DNA from: Bryobacterales bacterium
Lineage (GTDB): Bacteria > Acidobacteriota > Terriglobia > Bryobacterales > Bryobacteraceae
Direction of reading: 5' to 3'
Length of the DNA: 6,588 nt
Assembly (NCBI GenBank): GCA_003142355.1
Contig: PLMF01000107.1
Coordinates: forward strand, 1 to 6,588
Positions 4,543-6,588 of the stretch are shown piece after piece (the first letter of the stretch is position 1; every line of letters begins with the position of its first letter). Under the pieces are notes generated by a model. It was not told where the DNA came from. It did no database searches and saw nothing but the letters and a program-made list of their open reading frames with translations. Made by a program: the position numbers and the translations under genes.

Positions 4543-5683
4543 CGCTTCCCTTGCTCTCGCGTTGCTGCCCCTGGTTGCGTTCGTAAGCGCCGCCATCGCG
4601 CAGCAGGAGCCCACGCGCCAGGGCGATCTTTGGGTGCGCACGTTCGACGGCGCCGGCCCCGCGGCTCCGCGGCTGCGTGTGAACGCGCATGGGCCGGTGA
4701 CGCTGGCAGGCGGCGTCTCGGCAAATCTGTCCTATCAGGTGAAGGTCGGCGTGAAGGCTGGCACCGCCGCCGAGGCGCACCGCGTCTTCGAACGATATGC
4801 CGTGCGATGGGCGCGGCAGGGCGATTGGCTGGTGTTGACCGCGCCAGGCGGAGCGTTCGTGTCGGCGGTTTCGGTGAAAGCGCCGCGCCTGGCCGCCGCG
4901 GCCGTCTCCACCTCCGACGGCGCGGTCGATGTGCGCGGCGTGGATGGCGCGCTGGTGGTGGATACCGGCGGGGGCGAGTTGTTTGTGGACCGCGTGCGCG
5001 GCGATTGCAAGCTCTTTACCCGGGGCGGCGACGTTCAAGTCGGGCTGGTGGAGGGATCGCTCGAGTGCACCTCCGGGGGCGGACGCATCACCGTGGGGAC
5101 GGTCCGCGGAGAAGCCGTCCTCGCCACCGAGGGTGGCGACATCATGGCCACCGAAGTGGGCGGCCCGGTGCGCGCACAAACCCGTGCCGGGGGCATCCAC
5201 ATCGCCAAGGCCGGGGGCGCCGTAACAGCCACCAGCGGTGGAGGCCGCATCCTGGTCGACGCCGCCAACGGGGTGGTGATTGCCCGCAACGTGGCGGGGC
5301 CCGTCGAAGTCGGCGCCGCCGCCAGTGTCGAGTGCGAATCCGGAGCGGGCGGCGTGCGGATCGGCAATATCCTGGGGAGCATGCAGGTTTCCACCATGAT
5401 GGGCAGCATCCTGGCCGATCTGCTGGGCGGCAAGCCGGCCGATTCGTTCCTGGCCTCCGGCGATGGTGACATCACCGTGCTGATCCCGTCTAACGTGGGT
5501 GTGACCATCCGGGCGGAAAGCGGGATGGCCGATACCATCCGGCGCATCGTCTCCGAATTCCCTGGAATCCCGGTGCGAAGACAGGGAGCGCAGATTGTAG
5601 CGGAGGGGCCGGTAAACGGCGGAGGACCGTTACTGAGAATCTCCGCCACGCAAGGAACGATTTTCATCAAACGTCAGCGATAG
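4520..5683 (+). CDS. Secreted Gly-rich beta-helical protein, DUF4097-like
   Basis: A predicted exported protein of 387 residues; biochemical function unknown. The signal peptide (about 1-27) has Arg 2-3, a Leu/Ala/Val core and likely cleavage after AIA. From about 125 to 320 the chain is a series of short beta strands separated by Gly turns. Gly pairs or triplets occur near residues 151, 169, 187, 205, 224 and 241, so the period is about 18 residues, as in DUF4097 (putative adhesin) right-handed beta-helix proteins. A DUF4097-like ending follows: GDGDITVLIPSNVGVTIRAE at 314-333. ATG 4520 overlaps the anti-sigma gene by 23 bases and has AAGGA at 4510-4514, five bases upstream. Operon position suggests it is an output of, or partner to, the sigma/anti-sigma pair at the cell envelope; that is inference. 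Two Cys (163, 183) plus Cys272 lie in the repeat region. Confidence 0.75.
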   Translation: MRRSGLFSASLALALLPLVAFVSAAIAQQEPTRQGDLWVRTFDGAGPAAPRLRVNAHGPVTLAGGVSANLSYQVKVGVKAGTAAEAHRVFERYAVRWARQGDWLVLTAPGGAFVSAVSVKAPRLAAAAVSTSDGAVDVRGVDGALVVDTGGGELFVDRVRGDCKLFTRGGDVQVGLVEGSLECTSGGGRITVGTVRGEAVLATEGGDIMATEVGGPVRAQTRAGGIHIAKAGGAVTATSGGGRILVDAANGVVIARNVAGPVEVGAAASVECESGAGGVRIGNILGSMQVSTMMGSILADLLGGKPADSFLASGDGDITVLIPSNVGVTIRAESGMADTIRRIVSEFPGIPVRRQGAQIVAEGPVNGGGPLLRISATQGTIFIKRQR

Positions 5684-5693
5684 GAGCTTCTTT

Positions 5694-6536
5694 ATGAGAC
5701 TGAGTTTCGGAATTGGCATGGTATGCCTGGCGGCCGGTTTGTCCGCGCCCGCTTTGTGGTCCCAGACCGCCCGCGCGCGGACAGCGCAAGTCACAGTGCT
5801 GAGAGGTGGCGCCAGCTACCTGGGAATCGGCGTGGCCGATATCACCGCCGAGCGCGCCAAGGCCCTCAACTTGAAAGAGGTGCGGGGGGCGGAAGTGACC
5901 AACGTGGCCGAGGACAGCCCCGCCGCCAAGGCCGGTATCAAGGAAGCCGACGTCGTGCTGGAGTATGACGGGACCCCCGTGCAGGGTATCGAACAGCTCA
6001 CCCGGCTGGTGCGCGAGACCCCCGTGAGCCACCAGGTGAAGATTGTGGTCTGGCGAAACGGCGCGGCGCAAACCCTGACTGCCACCGTCGAGGCGAGGAA
6101 GGGAATGGCGATCCGCTCCGACGGCGGCGCGTGGTCTCTCGACATGCCGCAGATTCGCGTGCCCCTGCCCCAGATCGAGATACCGCGGTTCCAGATGACC
6201 TGGCAGAATCCGGTGCTGGGGATCGAGGGCGAATCGCTGCGCTCGCAGGAGCAGTTGGCGGACTTTTTCGGCGTGAGGGAGGGCGTGCTGGTGAAGCTGG
6301 TGCGCAAGAATTCGGCTGCCGAGAAAGCCGGCGTCAAGGCCGGCGACGTGGTCGTCAAGGTGGACGATTCCACGGTCGCCACCCCGCAGGAGATCACCAG
6401 GGCGCTGCGCGCATTAGGTTCGAAGAAGACCTTCACGGTGACAGTGGTACGAAACAAGAAGGAGATGCCCCTCACGGTCACCATGGAAGAGCGGGGCGGC
6501 GCCATGCGGGCCGGGGAACCGGCCCTACAGTGCTGA
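5694..6536 (+). CDS. Exported protein with two PDZ domains, no protease domain
   Basis: 280 residues with an N-terminal signal or anchor (hydrophobic 5-22; cleavage site unclear; Cys11 is not in a good lipobox). PDZ domain 1 spans about 41-135: peptide-binding loop YLGIG at 42-46, then the AEDSPAAKAGIKEADVVLEYDG block at 72-93. PDZ domain 2 spans about 173-265: VLGIEGE loop at 174-180, NSAAEKAGVKAGDVVVKVDD at 206-225. Such domains in DegP/HtrA and RseP bind exposed C-termini of envelope proteins, but no trypsin-like or metalloprotease domain is present, so this is a binding or scaffold protein rather than a protease. A Pro/Ile-rich linker (151-166, with PQI twice) joins the domains. ATG 5694 has AGGAG at 5682-5686, seven bases upstream, overlapping the preceding stop; the gap is 10 bases. 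The chain ends in a free Cys. Confidence 0.85.
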   Translation: MRLSFGIGMVCLAAGLSAPALWSQTARARTAQVTVLRGGASYLGIGVADITAERAKALNLKEVRGAEVTNVAEDSPAAKAGIKEADVVLEYDGTPVQGIEQLTRLVRETPVSHQVKIVVWRNGAAQTLTATVEARKGMAIRSDGGAWSLDMPQIRVPLPQIEIPRFQMTWQNPVLGIEGESLRSQEQLADFFGVREGVLVKLVRKNSAAEKAGVKAGDVVVKVDDSTVATPQEITRALRALGSKKTFTVTVVRNKKEMPLTVTMEERGGAMRAGEPALQC

Positions 6537-6561
6537 CCCGCCACTGAAGGTGGGGCAGGCG

Positions 6562-6578
6562 GTGGCGCCCAATGCCAC
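6562..6578 (+). terminator. Possible terminator after the PDZ gene
   Basis: GTGGC at 6562-6566 pairs with GCCAC at 6574-6578 across a 7-base loop, followed by the AT-rich TTAAATAATT to the window end. An alternative, mutually exclusive hairpin uses CGCCAC 6539-6544 with GTGGCG 6562-6567. There is no clean T-run, so this is weak evidence for the operon's end 26 bases after its last stop. Confidence 0.3.
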
Positions 6579-6588
6579 TTAAATAATT

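Noticed and set aside
3502..4641. 379-codon minus-strand frame opposite the anti-sigma gene
   Set aside because: It is His/Arg/Ala-rich with no domain, while the plus strand has zinc-finger, membrane and HEAT features and a good ribosome binding site.
4970..5260. Repeated GGxGGCGGxx-like DNA as a direct repeat array
   Set aside because: The repeats reflect Gly turns of the encoded beta-helix and are too diverged at DNA level for CRISPR or tandem repeats.
4256..5670. Minus-strand frames opposite the DUF4097-like gene
   Set aside because: These are low-complexity mirror images of the Gly-rich coding repeats with no plausible starts or domains.

Overview
This is a GC-rich bacterial window. Hand counts of single 60-base lines give 67-68% G+C in the right-hand operon and 47-58% in the middle insert. 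The gene style suggests Acidobacteriota, perhaps a Solibacter/Bryobacter-like lineage: an ECF sigma factor with a zinc-finger anti-sigma protein carrying HEAT repeats, a glycine-rich DUF4097-type secreted protein, a PDZ protein, and a PEP-CTERM surface protein. The taxonomic assignment is inference. No rRNA, tRNA, CRISPR array, transposase or integrase was seen.

Layout. The left edge (1-714, minus strand) holds the N-terminal 238 codons of citrate synthase, cut by the window edge. The right half (3011-6536, plus strand) is a tight four-gene operon: ECF sigma factor, membrane anti-sigma factor with four HEAT repeats, a beta-helical DUF4097-type secreted protein, and a secreted two-PDZ protein. 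Gene junctions are a 4-base ATGA overlap, a 23-base overlap and a 10-base gap, so the four are probably co-transcribed and may form one envelope-sensing module.

The ancestral arrangement appears to have been citrate synthase and the sigma operon as divergent neighbours sharing one intergenic region. That junction is now present twice in direct orientation. The left copy (333-986) and right copy (2624-3059) align without gaps except for one 218-base deletion in the right copy, with 9 differences in 436 aligned bases (about 2.1%). Between them lies a 1,637-base unique segment (987-2623) of visibly lower G+C. It carries a PEP-CTERM surface protein gene (plus strand) and a C-terminally degraded AlbA_2 (Schlafen-type) protein gene (minus strand), pointing toward each other.

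The left copy keeps the intact citrate synthase start but only the first 16 sigma codons. The right copy keeps the intact sigma gene but only citrate synthase codons 63-127. Each resident gene therefore keeps a full 5' region, while the spare halves of the duplicated divergent promoter face inward onto the two inserted genes. This promoter-duplicating insertion is the most unusual structure in the window. The sigma/HEAT/DUF4097/PDZ operon is the most coherent functional unit.
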